A stretch of 52,265 nt of DNA, from contig DYJL01000021.1 of assembly GCA_020723105.1 (NCBI GenBank), forward strand, positions 1-52,265. Direction: 5' to 3'. How positions within the stretch are numbered: the first letter of the stretch is position 1; each line of letters opens with the position of its first letter. A program made the translations under genes and the position numbers. The notes beneath the pieces are model-generated. The model had not been told where the DNA came from. It worked only from the letters and a program-made list of their open reading frames with translations, and ran no database searches. The DNA comes from Nitrospira japonica. GTDB lineage: Bacteria; Nitrospirota; Thermodesulfovibrionia; UBA6902. Positions 36,470 through 48,743 of this stretch are shown here, piece after piece.

Positions 36470-37345
36470 TTATCGTAACTTTTTTAGCCGTTCCAGCTCT
36501 CTCCTCAGCGGCAACGGACTAAAACCTATTGTATAAGCCTTTGAGCTGTCAAGTGTAACGTCCGGAGCCCTTGGAGCAGCCATAATTAATTCCTTCTGCA
36601 TGCATGATATTAACCTTGCATCAGAAATTTCGAGAACATCTGCAAGCAGCGTGCCGAATTCATATCGTGAAACACGCTCAACTCCTCCAAGATGAATTAC
36701 CCCTTTTACTTTTTCTAACGCAATAAAAAGTCCCTGAACAGCGGTTTCAGCGCTGATTGGATTTCTGAATTCATCAATAAACAGTCTTACCTCCCGGCCC
36801 TCCCGCATATCCCTCAGCATCGGTTGAATGAAACTCTCGGATGCCGGACTTGGCAGACCAAACATCAAGACCATGCGACAGACTGCGGCCTCGGGATATC
36901 TTTTCAAAATCTCTTCTTCTGCCAGCGCCTTCTGTTCTCCATAAACGTTTACAGGGCAAACCGGGTCCTCCTCTTTATAAGGGGCCTTTAAACCGTTAAA
37001 TACCATATCCGTGGAGGTAAAAATATACGGGATTTTATAATTTGAACAAATACCTGCGATGTTCGCTGAAGCATCAACATTGATTTTGTATGTTGCGCTT
37101 TTATGCATTTGACAATAATTCGGATCTGCTGCCGCCGCTGTATGAATAACCGCATCGGGCCTGATTTCCATAAATATTTTTTTGATTTCTTTAAAATCAG
37201 TCAAATTAATCCGGGCGATATTTACACCGTAAATTTTTACAGGATGAGAAAATACAGTCCCGTATATATCCCATTTCTTTTTAGCCAGATTGCAGATATT
37301 CCATCCAAGAAATCCGCTGGCGCCTGTCACAAGAAGTTTTTTCAT
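36470..37345 (-). CDS. RmlD-like dTDP-4-dehydrorhamnose reductase family (extended SDR)
   Basis: This roughly 291-residue NAD(P)-binding SDR has N-terminal TGASGFLGWN, then IHTAAAADPNYC (substrate-contact Asn/Asp area), the TSTDMVFNG region and active-site YGEQKALAE (YxxxK). The fold and the TDMVFNG motif match RmlD/MAT2B-type reductases. Adjacent genes are not a rhamnose cluster, so the sugar substrate is uncertain; dTDP-4-keto sugars or a related SDR role are possible. Start: I chose the ATG at 37345 (MKKLLVTGASG); a TTG at 37366 gives extra residues. Divergent from the HAD gene. Confidence 0.82.
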   Translation of the reverse strand: MKKLLVTGASGFLGWNICNLAKKKWDIYGTVFSHPVKIYGVNIARINLTDFKEIKKIFMEIRPDAVIHTAAAADPNYCQMHKSATYKINVDASANIAGICSNYKIPYIFTSTDMVFNGLKAPYKEEDPVCPVNVYGEQKALAEEEILKRYPEAAVCRMVLMFGLPSPASESFIQPMLRDMREGREVRLFIDEFRNPISAETAVQGLFIALEKVKGVIHLGGVERVSRYEFGTLLADVLEISDARLISCMQKELIMAAPRAPDVTLDSSKAYTIGFSPLPLRRELERLKKLR

Positions 37346-37464
37346 TACAATGTTATTAATCGTCAAACATCTTAAAATTTATTTAATATCTTTTCCCTAC
37401 CCCCTAATCCCTTTTTAAATGTTACAATAATTTCCATCATAACCAATCTCATAAAAGGATTACA

Positions 37465-38121
37465 ATGCTCAAACAGATACCCTTTGATGAAATAAAATAT
37501 ATCCTCCTTGATATGGACGGCACCCTGCTGGACCTCTACTTTGATGATTATTTCTGGGGGCATCTTGTGCCTGAAAAATATGCCGAGAAACACGATATGA
37601 CCTTCGGCGCTGCAAAAGAGTATTTATTCAAGACATACAAATCACATGAGAAAACGCTTAACTGGTGTGATATTGATTTCTGGTCCAAAGAGCTCCACCT
37701 CGACATCCCTGCCTTAAAGGAGCAAATACGGCATCTCATCGAGGTCCATCCGCATGTCATAGATTTTCTGAAAATGATGAGAAGGCACAAAAAGAAAATC
37801 TTTCTCCTGACAAATGCCCACTTTAAAACTGTCAGAATAAAATTTAATAAAACGCAGATAGGAAAATTTTTTGATGAGGTCCTGTGTTCTTTCAATGTTG
37901 GGTATCCCAAGGAATATATCGAGTTTTGGCATATGGCTGAAAAAAAACTGAAGTTTGAAAAAGAACAATCGCTTTTTATAGACGATACAGAAGAGGTACT
38001 TAAAACGGCAAGGGACTATGGAATCAAACATCTGATCTTCAAAGCAAGGGCCAGTTCAAAGGCAGAACCAAAGAAAACAGAAAAATTCTTGACTATACAT
38101 GATTTCAGGGAATTGATGTAA
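37465..38121 (+). CDS. HAD-family hydrolase (YjjG/YrfG-like nucleotidase)
   Basis: This 218-residue phosphatase has motif I DMDGTLLD, motif II FLLTNAH, motif III lysine in VGYPKE and motif IV FIDDTEEVLKTARDYG. A helical cap lies between I and II. The pattern resembles GMP/IMP nucleotidase YrfG and 5'-nucleotidase YjjG. It would dephosphorylate a small phosphate ester in the cytoplasm; substrate is inferred. A GGA-type ribosome site precedes the ATG. It stands alone on + and is followed by a short palindrome at 38125. Confidence 0.85.
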   Translation: MLKQIPFDEIKYILLDMDGTLLDLYFDDYFWGHLVPEKYAEKHDMTFGAAKEYLFKTYKSHEKTLNWCDIDFWSKELHLDIPALKEQIRHLIEVHPHVIDFLKMMRRHKKKIFLLTNAHFKTVRIKFNKTQIGKFFDEVLCSFNVGYPKEYIEFWHMAEKKLKFEKEQSLFIDDTEEVLKTARDYGIKHLIFKARASSKAEPKKTEKFLTIHDFRELM

Positions 38122-38124
38122 ACA

Positions 38125-38145
38125 GGGCGGGTTTGAAACCCGCCC
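38125..38145. repeat. Perfect 10-bp palindrome after the HAD gene
   Basis: GGGCGGGTTT, one base, then AAACCCGCCC. No T-run follows, so it is REP-like rather than a clear terminator. Confidence 0.6.
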
Positions 38146-38178
38146 CAGCGCCGCAAAAATATGTTAAGATAATTTCCA

Positions 38179-38493
38179 ATGGAAAGAAGACTTCATAAAA
38201 GAATAGCTGTCGGTTATAAAACGGAGATTATTTACGGCGGTAAAAGCTATGAAGGAGTTATCGAGAATATCTCTGCTACTGGCGTAAGTGTAATAAGTGC
38301 TTCAACAAAGGGCGAAACAGATTTTAAACCGATGGAAACTCTTGAACTAAAGTTTGAACCTGGTCTCGGAGAAACAGTCACCCTTCTGTGCAGGATTAAA
38401 TGGTCCAGGAAAACTCAGCCTCACCTCTTGACGAACAAACTCGGGCTCGAAATTATAGACCCTTCATGGGAACAGAGTGCTTTCTTTGTATAA
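38179..38493 (+). CDS. PilZ-domain protein
   Basis: This 104-residue single PilZ domain has the c-di-GMP signature RLHKR (R4-x3-R8) and ENISATGVSV (N30-x-S-x-x-G35). Beta-barrel residues follow through VTLLCRIKWSR and GLEIIDPSW. It probably binds c-di-GMP and controls a surface or motility function; the partner is unknown. Stands alone between the HAD gene and convergent rho. Confidence 0.88.
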   Translation: MERRLHKRIAVGYKTEIIYGGKSYEGVIENISATGVSVISASTKGETDFKPMETLELKFEPGLGETVTLLCRIKWSRKTQPHLLTNKLGLEIIDPSWEQSAFFV

Positions 38494-38536
38494 AAACCAA
38501 AATTCGTTCACATTAACCAGACACGAATCACAATCC

Positions 38537-39784
38537 TTACTTATTCATCATATCGAGGAATTCTTTGTTGCTCTTGGTCCCGGTAATCTTGTCAAGCAGG
38601 AATTCCATACTCTCCACAGTACTGAGCGAATGAAGCACCTTTCGTAAAATCCACATTCTCTGAAGGACATTCTTTTCTACCAAAAGCTCTTCTTTCCTCG
38701 TGCCTGATGCATTGATATTGATACTCGGGAATATTCTCTTGTCCACAAGTTTTCTGTCAAGGTGCAGTTCCATGTTGCCGGTTCCCTTGAACTCTTCAAA
38801 AATAACATCGTCCATTCTGCTGCCCGTATCAATAAGCGCTGTTGCAAGAATTGTCAGACTTCCTCCGTCTTCAATATTTCTGGCCGTTCCAAAGAATCTT
38901 TTTGGTTTCTGAAGGGCATTGGAATCGAGTCCGCCGGAAAGAACTTTTCCGCTGGCGGGAATCACTGCATTATACGCCCTCGCAAGCCTGGTGATAGAGT
39001 CAAGAAGAATCACGACATTCTTTTTTGATTCAACGAGCCGCTTGGACCTTTCAATTACCATTTCCGCAACTTGAATATGTCTCTGTGGGGGCTCATCAAA
39101 TGTCGAACTTATTATTTCTGCGCCTACCTGTCTCTTCCAGTCTGTAACCTCTTCAGGTCTTTCATCAATCAGGAGAATGATAAGATGGATATCAGGATGA
39201 TTTTTCTTAATAGATTTTGCTATGGACTGCAGCAACATGGTCTTACCAGTTCTCGGCGCTGCAACAATCATACCCCTTTGTCCCATGCCAATCGGAGTAA
39301 CAAGCGCCATGACTCTTGTGGAATAATCTTCCCTGTCATATTCAAGGCTTATGGCTCTCGTCGGATAATATGGCGTAAGGTTGTCAAATAATTGCCGTTC
39401 AATATTCTCATCGGGCGGTTCATGATTTATAGCCTCGACTTTTAAAAGCGCAAAATATCTCTCACTTTCTTTTGGAGGTCTTATCTGTCCTGTAACAAGG
39501 TCTCCTGTACGCAAATTAAATCTTCTGATTTGTGAAGGAGAAACATATATATCATCCGGACCCGGCAGATAACTGTAATTAGGCGAACGGAGAAAACCAA
39601 AACCGTCCGGCAATATCTCAAGCACTCCTTCTCCAAATATCAATCCTGTTTTCTCAGTTTGTGCCTGTAATATTGCAAATATCAGATCCTGTTTTCTCAG
39701 TCCTCTTGCACCTTCGACGCTTAACCCTTTTGCCATTTTGGTTAATTCATCAATAGTCTTTTCCTTGAGGTCTGTAATATTCAT
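38537..39784 (-). CDS. rho: Transcription termination factor Rho
   Basis: This 415-residue hexameric RNA helicase has an N-terminal Rho_N helix bundle ([21 protein letters not shown]), a cold-shock RNA-binding domain ([21 protein letters not shown]), Walker [12 protein letters not shown], Walker [16 protein letters not shown]-loop [21 protein letters not shown] and R-loop region. It terminates untranslated transcripts. Start at 39784 with AAGGAGAG; a longer frame to 39817 is unneeded. It has a strong promoter 150 bp upstream. Confidence 0.97.
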   Translation of the reverse strand: MNITDLKEKTIDELTKMAKGLSVEGARGLRKQDLIFAILQAQTEKTGLIFGEGVLEILPDGFGFLRSPNYSYLPGPDDIYVSPSQIRRFNLRTGDLVTGQIRPPKESERYFALLKVEAINHEPPDENIERQLFDNLTPYYPTRAISLEYDREDYSTRVMALVTPIGMGQRGMIVAAPRTGKTMLLQSIAKSIKKNHPDIHLIILLIDERPEEVTDWKRQVGAEIISSTFDEPPQRHIQVAEMVIERSKRLVESKKNVVILLDSITRLARAYNAVIPASGKVLSGGLDSNALQKPKRFFGTARNIEDGGSLTILATALIDTGSRMDDVIFEEFKGTGNMELHLDRKLVDKRIFPSININASGTRKEELLVEKNVLQRMWILRKVLHSLSTVESMEFLLDKITGTKSNKEFLDMMNK

Positions 39785-39936
39785 ACTCTCTCCTTGATTC
39801 CTGATCTTGTTTACCATGGGGTTGCTTCCTTTATTAGTGGGATTATATTTCCAGAAAAAAATATACCTTCGGAGGTTTTAACCTTTCAACTTAAATGGGA
39901 TTTGTAAAAATAAAAAACTGAAGAATTGTTACCACC

Positions 39937-39965
39937 ATATTATAACAGTTTCTTTTTTTTGTCAA
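39937..39965 (-). promoter_or_regulatory. Sigma70-type promoter of rho
   Basis: On the - strand TTGACA (39960-39965) is followed by TAATAT after 17 nt (or TATAAT after 15 nt). It would give a leader of about 150 nt. The rest of the 39785-40117 gap shows no gene. Confidence 0.7.
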
Positions 39966-40117
39966 TACCCCTAAGCCATTTATTTCTTAGCATTATACTT
40001 GTTTTGAATTGCCTGCCTGGATTAAAATCAAGCATTGAATACCGGAGAATGGAACCGGTAAATTTTCTCTGAAAAGTAACATAGCTTCTCAAGCCTGTGG
40101 GAAAAAAAATTAAAGAA

Positions 40118-40330
40118 ATGAACCTGAAAATAGAGGGAATTGTCTGTACAGGCTGTGTAGAAGACATGGAAAAAATTCTCCGTGAAACAGACGGGATACT
40201 GAACGCATCGGTTAACTATAACGACGAATCAGTACATATCAAATATGACTCTGAACTTACTGACAGGAGAAAGGTCTATATGGCGGTACGAAGACTTGTT
40301 AAAATCAGTAAAATTATTTCCGAATCATAA
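40118..40330 (+). CDS. Small heavy-metal-associated (HMA) domain protein
   Basis: This 70-residue single HMA domain (MNLKIEGIVCTGCVEDMEKIL) has the metal-binding CxxC (Cys10, Cys13) in loop 1 and a ferredoxin-like beta-alpha-beta fold. Such domains bind Cu(I) or Hg and act as small chaperones; Cu transfer to a P-type ATPase is plausible given the ccoI gene, but they are far apart. A GTG at 40097 would give 77 residues; I chose the ATG. No clear ribosome site precedes either. Confidence 0.8.
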   Translation: MNLKIEGIVCTGCVEDMEKILRETDGILNASVNYNDESVHIKYDSELTDRRKVYMAVRRLVKISKIISES

Positions 40331-40332
40331 AA

Positions 40333-40364
40333 AAACAGGGAAGAATTTTTTCTCTTCCCTGTTT
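40333..40364. terminator. Bidirectional terminator between the HMA gene and rpoC
   Basis: AAACAGGGAAGA pairs perfectly with TCTTCCCTGTTT around an 8-nt T-rich loop. A-rich/T-rich flanks allow termination in both directions. Confidence 0.75.
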
Positions 40365-40387
40365 CCGGATCATTAATTATTAGCTGC

Positions 40388-43300
40388 TTATTCTACTGCA
40401 GATTCAACAAATGTCTCCTTGTACATCTCTGTCCCTGTACCGGCTGGAATAAGTCTTCCCATAATAATATTCTCTTTCAACCCTCTCAGGTCGTCCAGCA
40501 TTCCATTGATGGCTGCTTCTGTAAGCACCCTTGTGGTTTCCTGGAACGACGCAGCAGAGATAAAGCTGTCTGTAGACAGAGAGGCCTTTGTAATACCCAA
40601 CAGGAGGGGCTTCCCCTGGGCCGGTTTGCCTTTGTCTTTAGTTATTTTCCTGTTTTCTTCCTCAAATACAAGCTTGTCTACCTGCTCGCCTACAAGGAAA
40701 TCCGTATCGCCTGCATCTTCAATTCTTATCTTTTTCATCATCTGCCTGACAACAACTTCTATGTGTTTGTCATTAATAGAGACTCCCTGAAGCCGGTAGA
40801 CTTTTTGTACTTCATCAACAAGATATCGCTGGAGTTCATTGGGTCCGAGGATTTCAAGTATGTTGTGAGGATTTATTGAGCCGTCCATTAAGGCCTCGCC
40901 AGCCTTTACCCAATCGCCTTCATGTACGCTCAGGTGTTTGCCTTTTGGAATAAAATATTCTCTCGTATCTACTCCGCCTTTAACAACAACAATTCTCATG
41001 CCTTTATGGAACCCTTTAAATTCAATAACTCCGTCTATCTCGCTCACAATAGCCTGTTCCTTGGGTTTTCTGGCCTCAAACAGTTCTGCAACTCTTGGAA
41101 GACCGCCAGTTATATCTTTTGTCTTTGTCGTCTCTCTCGGTATCTTCGCTATAACATCACCCGGGTGAACAATAGTGCCCTTGTCAACAAGCACATGGGC
41201 GCCTGACGGCAGCAGGTAGCGGGCTATGTTATTGGTTCCGGGGATCTTCAAGGTAGCTTTCCCCTGTTCATCTTTTAGCGAAATTCTTGGTCTCATATGA
41301 GCCGGATATTCTATAATCACTTTGTGGTGAAGCCCTGTAACCTCATCAACTTCTTCCTTAACAGAAACACCCTCGACTATGTCGCCGAGAGCAATTTTAC
41401 CGCCAACTTCTGTAATAATGGGGATTGAATAAGGATCCCATTCAACGAGCAGTTGGCCGCCTTCAACCTTCTGACCGTTTTTAACTTTTAACCTTGCGCC
41501 ATATACAACAGAATACTTTTCTCTCTCTCTTCCCTTTGAGTCAATAATTGCTATGCTGCCATTGCGGTTCATGACAACCAGCGCCCCTTCCCTGTTTTTA
41601 ACTGTTGCAAGATCAATAAATTTTACTGTACCGCCATTTTTTGCCTCGAGAATGGTCTGTTCAACCAGTCTTGTAGCAGTACCCCCGATATGGAAGGTTC
41701 TCATCGTAAGCTGTGTTCCTGGCTCTCCGATGGATTGTGCAGCAATGATTCCGACTGCTTCGCCAGTCTCCACCACCTCGCCTCTGCCAAGGTCCCGTCC
41801 ATAACATTTTTTACATACGCCGTAACGGGCTTCACAGGTAAGGACGGACCGTATTTTTACACGATCAATACCTGCATCAACTATTTTCTTTGCCAGGTCG
41901 TCATCTATTTCCTGATTGTACGAAGCAATCTTAACCTTATCCGCATCTTTTATATCTTCAGCAGCAGTTCTGCCATACAGCCTTTCCTCCAGCGGCTCAA
42001 TAATTTCACCGCCTTCAATCAGGCTTGTCAGATATATGCCATTATGTGTTCCGCAGTCATCCTGCATTATTATCACATCCTGCGTAACATCAACAAGTCT
42101 CCTCGTGAGATACCCTGAGTTGGCTGTCTTCAGAGCCGTATCTGCAAGACCTTTTCTTGCACCGTGTGTTGAAATAAAGTATTGAAGGGGTGTCAGGCCC
42201 TCTCTGAAATTAGCTGTAATCGGCGTTTCAATAATTTCTCCTGAGGGCTTTGCCATAAGACCTCTCATACCAGCCAGCTGTCTCAACTGTGCAGCGGAGC
42301 CCCTGGCGCCTGAATCTGCCATCATAAAAATGCTGTTGAAGGACCTTCGTATTTTAAGCTCTTCCTCTGATAATTTATTGAGATCTTCCCCGCTTTCAAC
42401 GCCTAATTCTCTCATCATTTCATCAGCAATCTTCTCAGTTACATCAGCCCACACGTCTATGACTTTGTTGTAGCGCTCACCGTTTGTAATGAGACCGTCA
42501 GCATACTGCTTCTGCACATCAAGCACTTCCTGCTCAGCCTGTGTTATCAGTGCAGATTTTTTACTTGGAATGTGCATGTCGTCAATACAAATTGAGCTGC
42601 CTGATACAGTGGCGTACTGAAATCCAAGCTTTTCAATATTATCAAGGAAAATAACCGTTTCCTTTTTTCCAAGCCTCTTGTAGCAGAATTCAACAAGCTT
42701 TCCCACTTCTTTCTTGGTCATCTCTTTGTTGATCATTGAAAATGGAACTCCGGGGGGCAGTATCTCCCTGAGAATAATACGTCCGGCAGTCGTATCAACA
42801 GAGGAGCCGTCCATTCTTACCTGAATCTTTGCATGGATATCAATTATTTCAGAGTCATCCTCGGAGAGATTTTTTCCTCTTTTTCTTCCGCTTCTTGCTA
42901 TCCCCGCATCATATACAATCCGCACTTCTTCAGGATTGGCAAATTTTTTCCCTTCTCCCCGGGCCCCGGCTCTTTCCTTTGTAAGATAGTAGATGCCAAG
43001 CACCATATCCTGAGTAGGGGTCGCAATGGGTTTGCCGTTTGCAGGACTGAGAATGTTATTGACAGACATCATTAAAACCCTGGCTTCAATCTGCGCCTCT
43101 ATAGAAAGCGGCACATGTACTGCCATCTGGTCGCCGTCAAAATCCGCATTAAATGCCGTACAGACCAGAGGATGAAGTTTTATGGCTTTCCCTTCCACAA
43201 GCATTGGGTCAAAGGCCTGCATGCCCAGACGATGAAGGGTTGGCGCCCTGTTAAGCAGCACTGGATGTTCACTGATTACCTCATCAAGGCAATCCCAGAT

Positions 43301-44521
43301 AATATCTTCGCCTCTTTCAACCAGCTTTTTTGCTGCTTTGATTGTAGTAACTGCTCCTTTTTCTTCCAGCTTGCTGAATATATAAGGTTTAAACAGTTCA
43401 AGAGCCATTGTTTTTGGAAGTCCGCACTGGTGGAGTTTCAGTTCCGGTCCAACTACTACAACAGAACGCCCTGAATAATCTACTCTCTTACCCAGCAGAT
43501 TCTGTCTGAAACGTCCCTGTTTACCTTTTATCATATCACTGAGGGATTTGAGCGGCCTCTTTGTTGTCGCTTTCAGAACCCTGCTTCTTCTGCCATTGTC
43601 AAAAAGTGCGTCAACGGCCTCCTGAAGCATTCTTTTTTCATTGCGGATAATAACACTGGGAGCATTCAGCTCCATTAGTCTCTTAAGTCTGTTATTCCTG
43701 TTTATTACCCTCCTGTAAAGATCATTAAGATCTGATGTTGCAAACCTTCCGCCTTCAAGGGGGACTAACGGACGGAGATCCGGCGGAAGCACAGGAATTA
43801 CATCCATTATCATCCATTCCGGCTTGTTGGCTGATTTTCTGAAGGCCTCGACAACTCTCAGGCGCTTTGTAAGTTTCCTCTTGACGCCAATAGAAGTTGT
43901 TGCGTGCATTTTTGCTCTGAGTTCTTTTGCAAGCTCATCCATGTTTATACTTCTGAGAAGTTCTTTTACGGCCTCTGCGCCTATTCCAGCTTTAAACTTG
44001 TCACCAAACTCCTGCACATATTTTCTATATTCTTCGTCGCTAAGAAGATCTTTATCTTTTAATTTTGTTTCACCTGCATCAACCACCACATAACTTTCAA
44101 AGTAAAGGACTTTTTCGAGCTGGCGCATGGTCATGTCAAGCAGGGTGCCTATTCTTGACGGTATGCCTTTTAAAAACCATATATGTGCAACCGGCGTAGC
44201 AAGCTCTATATGTCCCAGCCTTTCACGCCGGGATTTTGCCTGTATAACCTCCACTCCGCACTTGTCGCATACCACTCCTCTGTGTTTCATCCGTTTGTAT
44301 TTACCACATATACATTCCCAGTCTTTCACAGGCCCAAAAATCTTTGCACAGAAAAGCCCATCTCTTTCAGGCTTGAAAGTACGGTAATTGATGGTCTCAG
44401 GCTTTTTGACCTCGCCGTAGGACCACGCCCTTATTTTTTCAGGAGAGGCAAGTTTTATTTTTATGGCCTCAAATTCCGTAGGATTTTTCGGCTTTTCAAA
44501 TATTGAATAAATGTCTTCCAC
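40388..44521 (-). CDS. rpoC: RNA polymerase beta' subunit
   Basis: This 1377-residue subunit has the N-terminal zinc ribbon ([20 protein letters not shown]), catalytic [12 protein letters not shown], the bridge helix and trigger loop region ([16 protein letters not shown]) and a second zinc site ([17 protein letters not shown]). Start: GTG at 44521 ([12 protein letters not shown]) after a GGGGG ribosome site matches the family N-terminus; an upstream in-frame ATG at 44590 would add 23 residues encoded by an intergenic repeat. It follows rpoB in the usual order. Confidence 0.98.
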   Translation of the reverse strand: MEDIYSIFEKPKNPTEFEAIKIKLASPEKIRAWSYGEVKKPETINYRTFKPERDGLFCAKIFGPVKDWECICGKYKRMKHRGVVCDKCGVEVIQAKSRRERLGHIELATPVAHIWFLKGIPSRIGTLLDMTMRQLEKVLYFESYVVVDAGETKLKDKDLLSDEEYRKYVQEFGDKFKAGIGAEAVKELLRSINMDELAKELRAKMHATTSIGVKRKLTKRLRVVEAFRKSANKPEWMIMDVIPVLPPDLRPLVPLEGGRFATSDLNDLYRRVINRNNRLKRLMELNAPSVIIRNEKRMLQEAVDALFDNGRRSRVLKATTKRPLKSLSDMIKGKQGRFRQNLLGKRVDYSGRSVVVVGPELKLHQCGLPKTMALELFKPYIFSKLEEKGAVTTIKAAKKLVERGEDIIWDCLDEVISEHPVLLNRAPTLHRLGMQAFDPMLVEGKAIKLHPLVCTAFNADFDGDQMAVHVPLSIEAQIEARVLMMSVNNILSPANGKPIATPTQDMVLGIYYLTKERAGARGEGKKFANPEEVRIVYDAGIARSGRKRGKNLSEDDSEIIDIHAKIQVRMDGSSVDTTAGRIILREILPPGVPFSMINKEMTKKEVGKLVEFCYKRLGKKETVIFLDNIEKLGFQYATVSGSSICIDDMHIPSKKSALITQAEQEVLDVQKQYADGLITNGERYNKVIDVWADVTEKIADEMMRELGVESGEDLNKLSEEELKIRRSFNSIFMMADSGARGSAAQLRQLAGMRGLMAKPSGEIIETPITANFREGLTPLQYFISTHGARKGLADTALKTANSGYLTRRLVDVTQDVIIMQDDCGTHNGIYLTSLIEGGEIIEPLEERLYGRTAAEDIKDADKVKIASYNQEIDDDLAKKIVDAGIDRVKIRSVLTCEARYGVCKKCYGRDLGRGEVVETGEAVGIIAAQSIGEPGTQLTMRTFHIGGTATRLVEQTILEAKNGGTVKFIDLATVKNREGALVVMNRNGSIAIIDSKGREREKYSVVYGARLKVKNGQKVEGGQLLVEWDPYSIPIITEVGGKIALGDIVEGVSVKEEVDEVTGLHHKVIIEYPAHMRPRISLKDEQGKATLKIPGTNNIARYLLPSGAHVLVDKGTIVHPGDVIAKIPRETTKTKDITGGLPRVAELFEARKPKEQAIVSEIDGVIEFKGFHKGMRIVVVKGGVDTREYFIPKGKHLSVHEGDWVKAGEALMDGSINPHNILEILGPNELQRYLVDEVQKVYRLQGVSINDKHIEVVVRQMMKKIRIEDAGDTDFLVGEQVDKLVFEEENRKITKDKGKPAQGKPLLLGITKASLSTDSFISAASFQETTRVLTEAAINGMLDDLRGLKENIIMGRLIPAGTGTEMYKETFVESAVE

Positions 44522-44558
44522 GTAAATCCCCCTTATAGGTTTATTGTATATCGACAAT

Positions 44559-44641
44559 AAAAGATTGCTTCGCTTCGCTCGCAATGACAAAATCGCTTTT
44601 CCCTGTCATTGCGAGGAACGTCAGTGACGAAGCAATCTTTT
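44559..44641. repeat. Dispersed inverted repeat between rpoB and rpoC
   Basis: The left arm AAAAGATTGCTTCGC... (44559-44589) matches the reverse complement of the right arm ending ...GAAGCAATCTTTT (44604-44641), with TGTCATTGCGAG in the right arm. This GTCATTGCGAG type of element is common in many environmental genomes. No coding potential; translating it gives the spurious rpoC extension. Confidence 0.7.
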
Positions 44642-44665
44642 TTATAACATTTTGCATGCTTCACT

Positions 44666-47600
44666 TTATTTCTTCTTCCCTCCAGCAACTGCCTTCCGTT
44701 TTTCAGCTTTTTCACTGCCGCCGTCTTTACCTTTTTCTGGAAACACCTTTTCCTCTAAAAGATCCACATCAAGCGCCAGACTCTGGAGTTCCTTTATTAA
44801 AACATGGAACGATTCAGGCACGCCCGGTTCCAGGTTAACATCGCCTTTTACAATCGCCTCATAAACCCTGGCCCTTCCAGCAACATCATCACTCTTGACC
44901 GTGAGAAATTCCTGAAGCGTGTATGCTGCGCCGTAAGCCTCAAGCGCCCATACTTCCATTTCGCCCAGTCTCTGTCCTCCAAACTGAGCCTTGCCTCCCA
45001 GGGGCTGCTGAGTAACAAGCGAGTAAGGCCCTATGGAGCGCGCATGTATTTTGTCCTCAACGAGGTGATGCAGTTTCATGATATACATATACCCTACTGT
45101 AATAGGTTTCTGAAAAGGTAACCCCGTTTTCCCATCATACAAAGTAACCTGTCCGGTTGTTGGCAGATTCGCTTCTTTTAAAAGAGCCTTGATTTCACGT
45201 TCGCTGGCTCCTTCAAATACAGGTGTAGCAGCGTAGAGATTCAGCGTTTTCGCAGCCCATCCAAGATGAGTTTCAAGCACTTGTCCCACATTCATTCTGG
45301 ATGGAACGCCAAGGGGGTTAAGAATCACATCGATAGGAGTTCCGTCAGGAAGGTAAGGCATGTCTTCCTCTGGGACCACAATAGAAATAACGCCCTTGTT
45401 ACCATGCCGCCCGGCCATTTTATCTCCTACCTGTATCTTTCTTTTCATGGCAATATAGACTTTTACTATCTTAAGAACTCCGGGAGGAAGATCGTCTCCC
45501 TTTTTATACTGTTCCACCTTTTTCTCATATTCGCTCTCAAGTTCTTTTACCTGTTTTGTCGTTTCTTCCTCAATTTGCCTGATTGTTTCTTTTTTCTCAG
45601 GATTAACTATTTTTATTTTGCGTAATGACTTATCGGGTATCTCATTAATAATTTTTTCCGTAAGTCTCTTACCGCTTTCACATAATACTTCTTTGATTCC
45701 GGAAACTTTTACATCCTCTGCAACTTTTTCATTAAGCAGCAGCGCTCTCATTTTTATATGACTGTTCTCTTTAAGAATTCTCGCCTCGTCTTCAAAATTC
45801 CGCTGTATCTGGTTTATTTTCTCTTCCTCAATGCTTTTCGTCCGTTTGTCTTTTGCAGTGCCCTTTCTTGTAAACACTTTAACATCGAGAACCGTTCCTT
45901 CAATGCCAGGCGGGACATAAAGACAGTTTTCCCTTACCTCTTCAGCTTTTTCTCCAAAAATAGCTCGTAGCAGTTTTTCCTCGGGTGTCAACTGGGTCTC
46001 GCTCTTAGGCGTAACTTTGCCAACAAGTATATCTCCTGGTTTTACCTGTGCTCCGATTCTGATTATTCCGCTTTCATCCAGGTCTTTAAGAGCCTCTTCG
46101 CCGATATTCGGAATGTCCCTTGTTATTTCTTCCGGTCCGAGCTTGGTCTCTCTGGCCTCTATCATAAACTCTTCAATATGTATTGAAGTAAAAGTATCAT
46201 CTTTTACAAGACGTTCGCTTATAATAATTGCATCTTCGAAGTTATACCCGCCCCAGGGCATAAATGCCACCATGACATTCTTGCCAAGAGCAAGTTCCCC
46301 TTTGTCAGTTGCCGGTCCATCAGCAATTACCTGATTTTTCTTAACTCTCTGTCCTGTCTTGACGATTGGTTTTTGATTTACGCAGGTGGCCTGATTGGAC
46401 CTGTAGAATTTGACCAGACTATATACATCCGCTCCGCTACTGTCACTTCTAATGATAATCCTTGAGGCATCAACAACTTCAACTACACCGGGCCTCTTTG
46501 CACTAACAATAACACCGGAGTCTCTGGCTGCCACTGCTTCAACTCCTGTCCCAACTCTTGGAGCATCTGTCTGGAGAAGGGGAACAGCCTGTCTTTGCAT
46601 GTTGGAACCCATCAGCGCCCTGTTGGCATCATCATTCTCAAGGAATGGTATTAATGAAGCAGAAACGCTTACGATCTGTTTTGGAGAAACATCCATATAC
46701 TCCACTTCTTCTGTTGTCACCAGTTTAAAATCTCCACCAACCCTGGCTGATACCGTTGGACCGATAAGATTGCCTTTTCCATCCATCGGCGATGTGGCCT
46801 GAGCAATGACGTGCCTCTCTCCATCTATTGCAGAAAGATATTCGACTTCTTCTGTGGCCCTGCCATGTTTTACCTTTCTGTAAGGCGAAACAATAAAGCC
46901 GTAATCATCTACCCTTGCATATGAAGCCAGAGAAGTAATAAGACCGATATTAGGTCCTTCCGGCGTTTCTACGGGACAAATGCGGCCATAATGTGTTGGA
47001 TGCACATCTCTAACTTCAAACCCGGCTCTTTCTCTCGTGAGCCCTCCGGGACCTAAAGCGCTCAATCTTCTTTTATGTGTTATCTCAGACAATGGATTTG
47101 TCTGATCCATAAACTGACTTAACTGACTTGAACCAAAAAATTCTTTAATAACAGCAATGACAGGTTTTGCATTTATAATGTCGTGAGGCATTGCTGCCTC
47201 AAGCTCTGTAAGGGTCATTTTTTCCTTAATGGCACGCTCCATCCTTACAAGTCCGATTCTGAACTGGTTCTCAAGCAATTCTCCAACTGCCCGGACCCTT
47301 CTGTTTCCAAGATGATCAATGTCATCTACCTCGCCTTTGCCAGCCCTGAGATCAAACAAATACCGAAGTATTTCTATTATGTCCTTGTCTGTCAACACCC
47401 TGTTTTCCAGGGGTATGTCAAGCCCCAGTCGTTTATTAAGTTTTAGTCTTCCCACCTCAGAAAGATCATACCTTTTCGGGTCAAAAAACAGTCCCTCAAA
47501 AAGCGCTTGCGCATCTTTAATTGAAGGCGGTTCACCAGGCCGGAGTTTTTTATAAATCTCAATTAAGGCCTCATTAGTGCTGTTTATTTTATCCAGTAAA

Positions 47601-48658
47601 AGTGTATCTCTAAGAGATGAAAGATAGCGTATTCCATCTATATAAAGCAGATAAAGAGAAGGAATTTTCAAAGACATGATCTTCTCTATAACATGCTCTT
47701 TAATCTCTTCTTTACTTTCCAATATTACCTCGCCTGTTTCAGGGTCAATAATATCAGTCAATGTTACCCTGCCGACGAGTTCTTCTTTGAGAATGGGAAT
47801 TTCTTTTATATTTGCAGCCTCCATCCTTTTAATAGCAGACCTCGTTATCCTGCCGCCTTCCTTGACAAGCACTTCTTTGGTTTCCGGGTCTGTTATATTC
47901 TTAAAGGCTTTCAATCCGGCAAGGACCTCACTTACACCCCGGCTGGCTATTCCGTTCTTTATCTTGATTTCTTCTATCGGGTAATAGATTTTCAGTATCT
48001 GTTCTTCTGTATAACCAAGCGCCTTGAGAATAATCGTGGCATGCAGTTTTTTCCTTCGGTCAATACGCACAAACAGGGTATCCTTTGTGTCAAACTCGAA
48101 ATCAAACCAGGACCCTCTTGCAGGTATTATTCTGGCAGAAAAGAGAACCTTGCTTCCTATAGGTGATTTACCCTTATCATGGCTGAAAAAGATACCAGGC
48201 GACCGGTGAAGCTGGCTCACAACAACCCTTTCAACACCGTTAATTATAAATGTGCCGGTATCTGTCATTAATGGAAGCTCTCCAAGATAAACTTCCTGCT
48301 CTCTTGACTCCTTCAGTCTCTTTTGCCCGGCATCTCCTTTTTCCCACAAATTCAGCTTGACTTTTATCTTAAGAGGAGCAGCATAATTAATGCCTTTTTC
48401 AAGACTCTCCCTTATATCGTATTTAGGATTTGCAACTATGTACTCAACAAATTCAATCGAAGCGGTCTCATTGTAATCACTAATAGGAAATACACTGTTA
48501 AATGCCGCTTGCAATCCATTATCTTCCCTTTTATCCGGCAGGGTCTTCTCCTGCAAAAAACGTTCAAAGGAACGTTTTTGTATTTCAATAAGATTTGGGA
48601 TTGCAACTATTTCGGGAATTTTCCCAAAGTTTCTCCTGACCCTTAAAGCCTCTGCCAT
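44666..48658 (-). CDS. rpoB: RNA polymerase beta subunit
   Basis: This 1330-residue subunit starts [18 protein letters not shown] with AAGGAG upstream. The rifampicin region [31 protein letters not shown] is wild type. C-terminal [29 protein letters not shown] is the conserved end that contacts beta'. A longer frame to 48709 adds residues encoded by the heptamer array. It lies between rplL and rpoC; the rpoB leader is filled with the array at 48673-48735. Confidence 0.98.
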   Translation of the reverse strand: MAEALRVRRNFGKIPEIVAIPNLIEIQKRSFERFLQEKTLPDKREDNGLQAAFNSVFPISDYNETASIEFVEYIVANPKYDIRESLEKGINYAAPLKIKVKLNLWEKGDAGQKRLKESREQEVYLGELPLMTDTGTFIINGVERVVVSQLHRSPGIFFSHDKGKSPIGSKVLFSARIIPARGSWFDFEFDTKDTLFVRIDRRKKLHATIILKALGYTEEQILKIYYPIEEIKIKNGIASRGVSEVLAGLKAFKNITDPETKEVLVKEGGRITRSAIKRMEAANIKEIPILKEELVGRVTLTDIIDPETGEVILESKEEIKEHVIEKIMSLKIPSLYLLYIDGIRYLSSLRDTLLLDKINSTNEALIEIYKKLRPGEPPSIKDAQALFEGLFFDPKRYDLSEVGRLKLNKRLGLDIPLENRVLTDKDIIEILRYLFDLRAGKGEVDDIDHLGNRRVRAVGELLENQFRIGLVRMERAIKEKMTLTELEAAMPHDIINAKPVIAVIKEFFGSSQLSQFMDQTNPLSEITHKRRLSALGPGGLTRERAGFEVRDVHPTHYGRICPVETPEGPNIGLITSLASYARVDDYGFIVSPYRKVKHGRATEEVEYLSAIDGERHVIAQATSPMDGKGNLIGPTVSARVGGDFKLVTTEEVEYMDVSPKQIVSVSASLIPFLENDDANRALMGSNMQRQAVPLLQTDAPRVGTGVEAVAARDSGVIVSAKRPGVVEVVDASRIIIRSDSSGADVYSLVKFYRSNQATCVNQKPIVKTGQRVKKNQVIADGPATDKGELALGKNVMVAFMPWGGYNFEDAIIISERLVKDDTFTSIHIEEFMIEARETKLGPEEITRDIPNIGEEALKDLDESGIIRIGAQVKPGDILVGKVTPKSETQLTPEEKLLRAIFGEKAEEVRENCLYVPPGIEGTVLDVKVFTRKGTAKDKRTKSIEEEKINQIQRNFEDEARILKENSHIKMRALLLNEKVAEDVKVSGIKEVLCESGKRLTEKIINEIPDKSLRKIKIVNPEKKETIRQIEEETTKQVKELESEYEKKVEQYKKGDDLPPGVLKIVKVYIAMKRKIQVGDKMAGRHGNKGVISIVVPEEDMPYLPDGTPIDVILNPLGVPSRMNVGQVLETHLGWAAKTLNLYAATPVFEGASEREIKALLKEANLPTTGQVTLYDGKTGLPFQKPITVGYMYIMKLHHLVEDKIHARSIGPYSLVTQQPLGGKAQFGGQRLGEMEVWALEAYGAAYTLQEFLTVKSDDVAGRARVYEAIVKGDVNLEPGVPESFHVLIKELQSLALDVDLLEEKVFPEKGKDGGSEKAEKRKAVAGGKKK

Positions 48659-48672
48659 GTTTCTCCTTTTTG

Positions 48673-48735
48673 AAAAGTTAAAAGTGAGAAGTGAGAAGTA
48701 AAAAATCAACTTCCCACTTCCTATTTCCTGCTTTT
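48673..48735. repeat. Palindromic heptamer array in the rpoB leader
   Basis: Units AAAAGTT, AAAAGTG, AGAAGTG, AGAAGTA are followed by their inverse type AACTTCC, CACTTCC, TATTTCC, TGCTTTT. The 7-nt phase holds over 63 bp and covers most of the rplL-rpoB gap. Confidence 0.85.
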
Positions 48736-48743
48736 CATTTGTT

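Noticed and set aside
44522..44590. N-terminal extension of rpoC to 44590
   Set aside because: Residues [11 protein letters not shown]... are encoded by a dispersed repeat, and a GTG at 44521 with a ribosome site gives the standard start.
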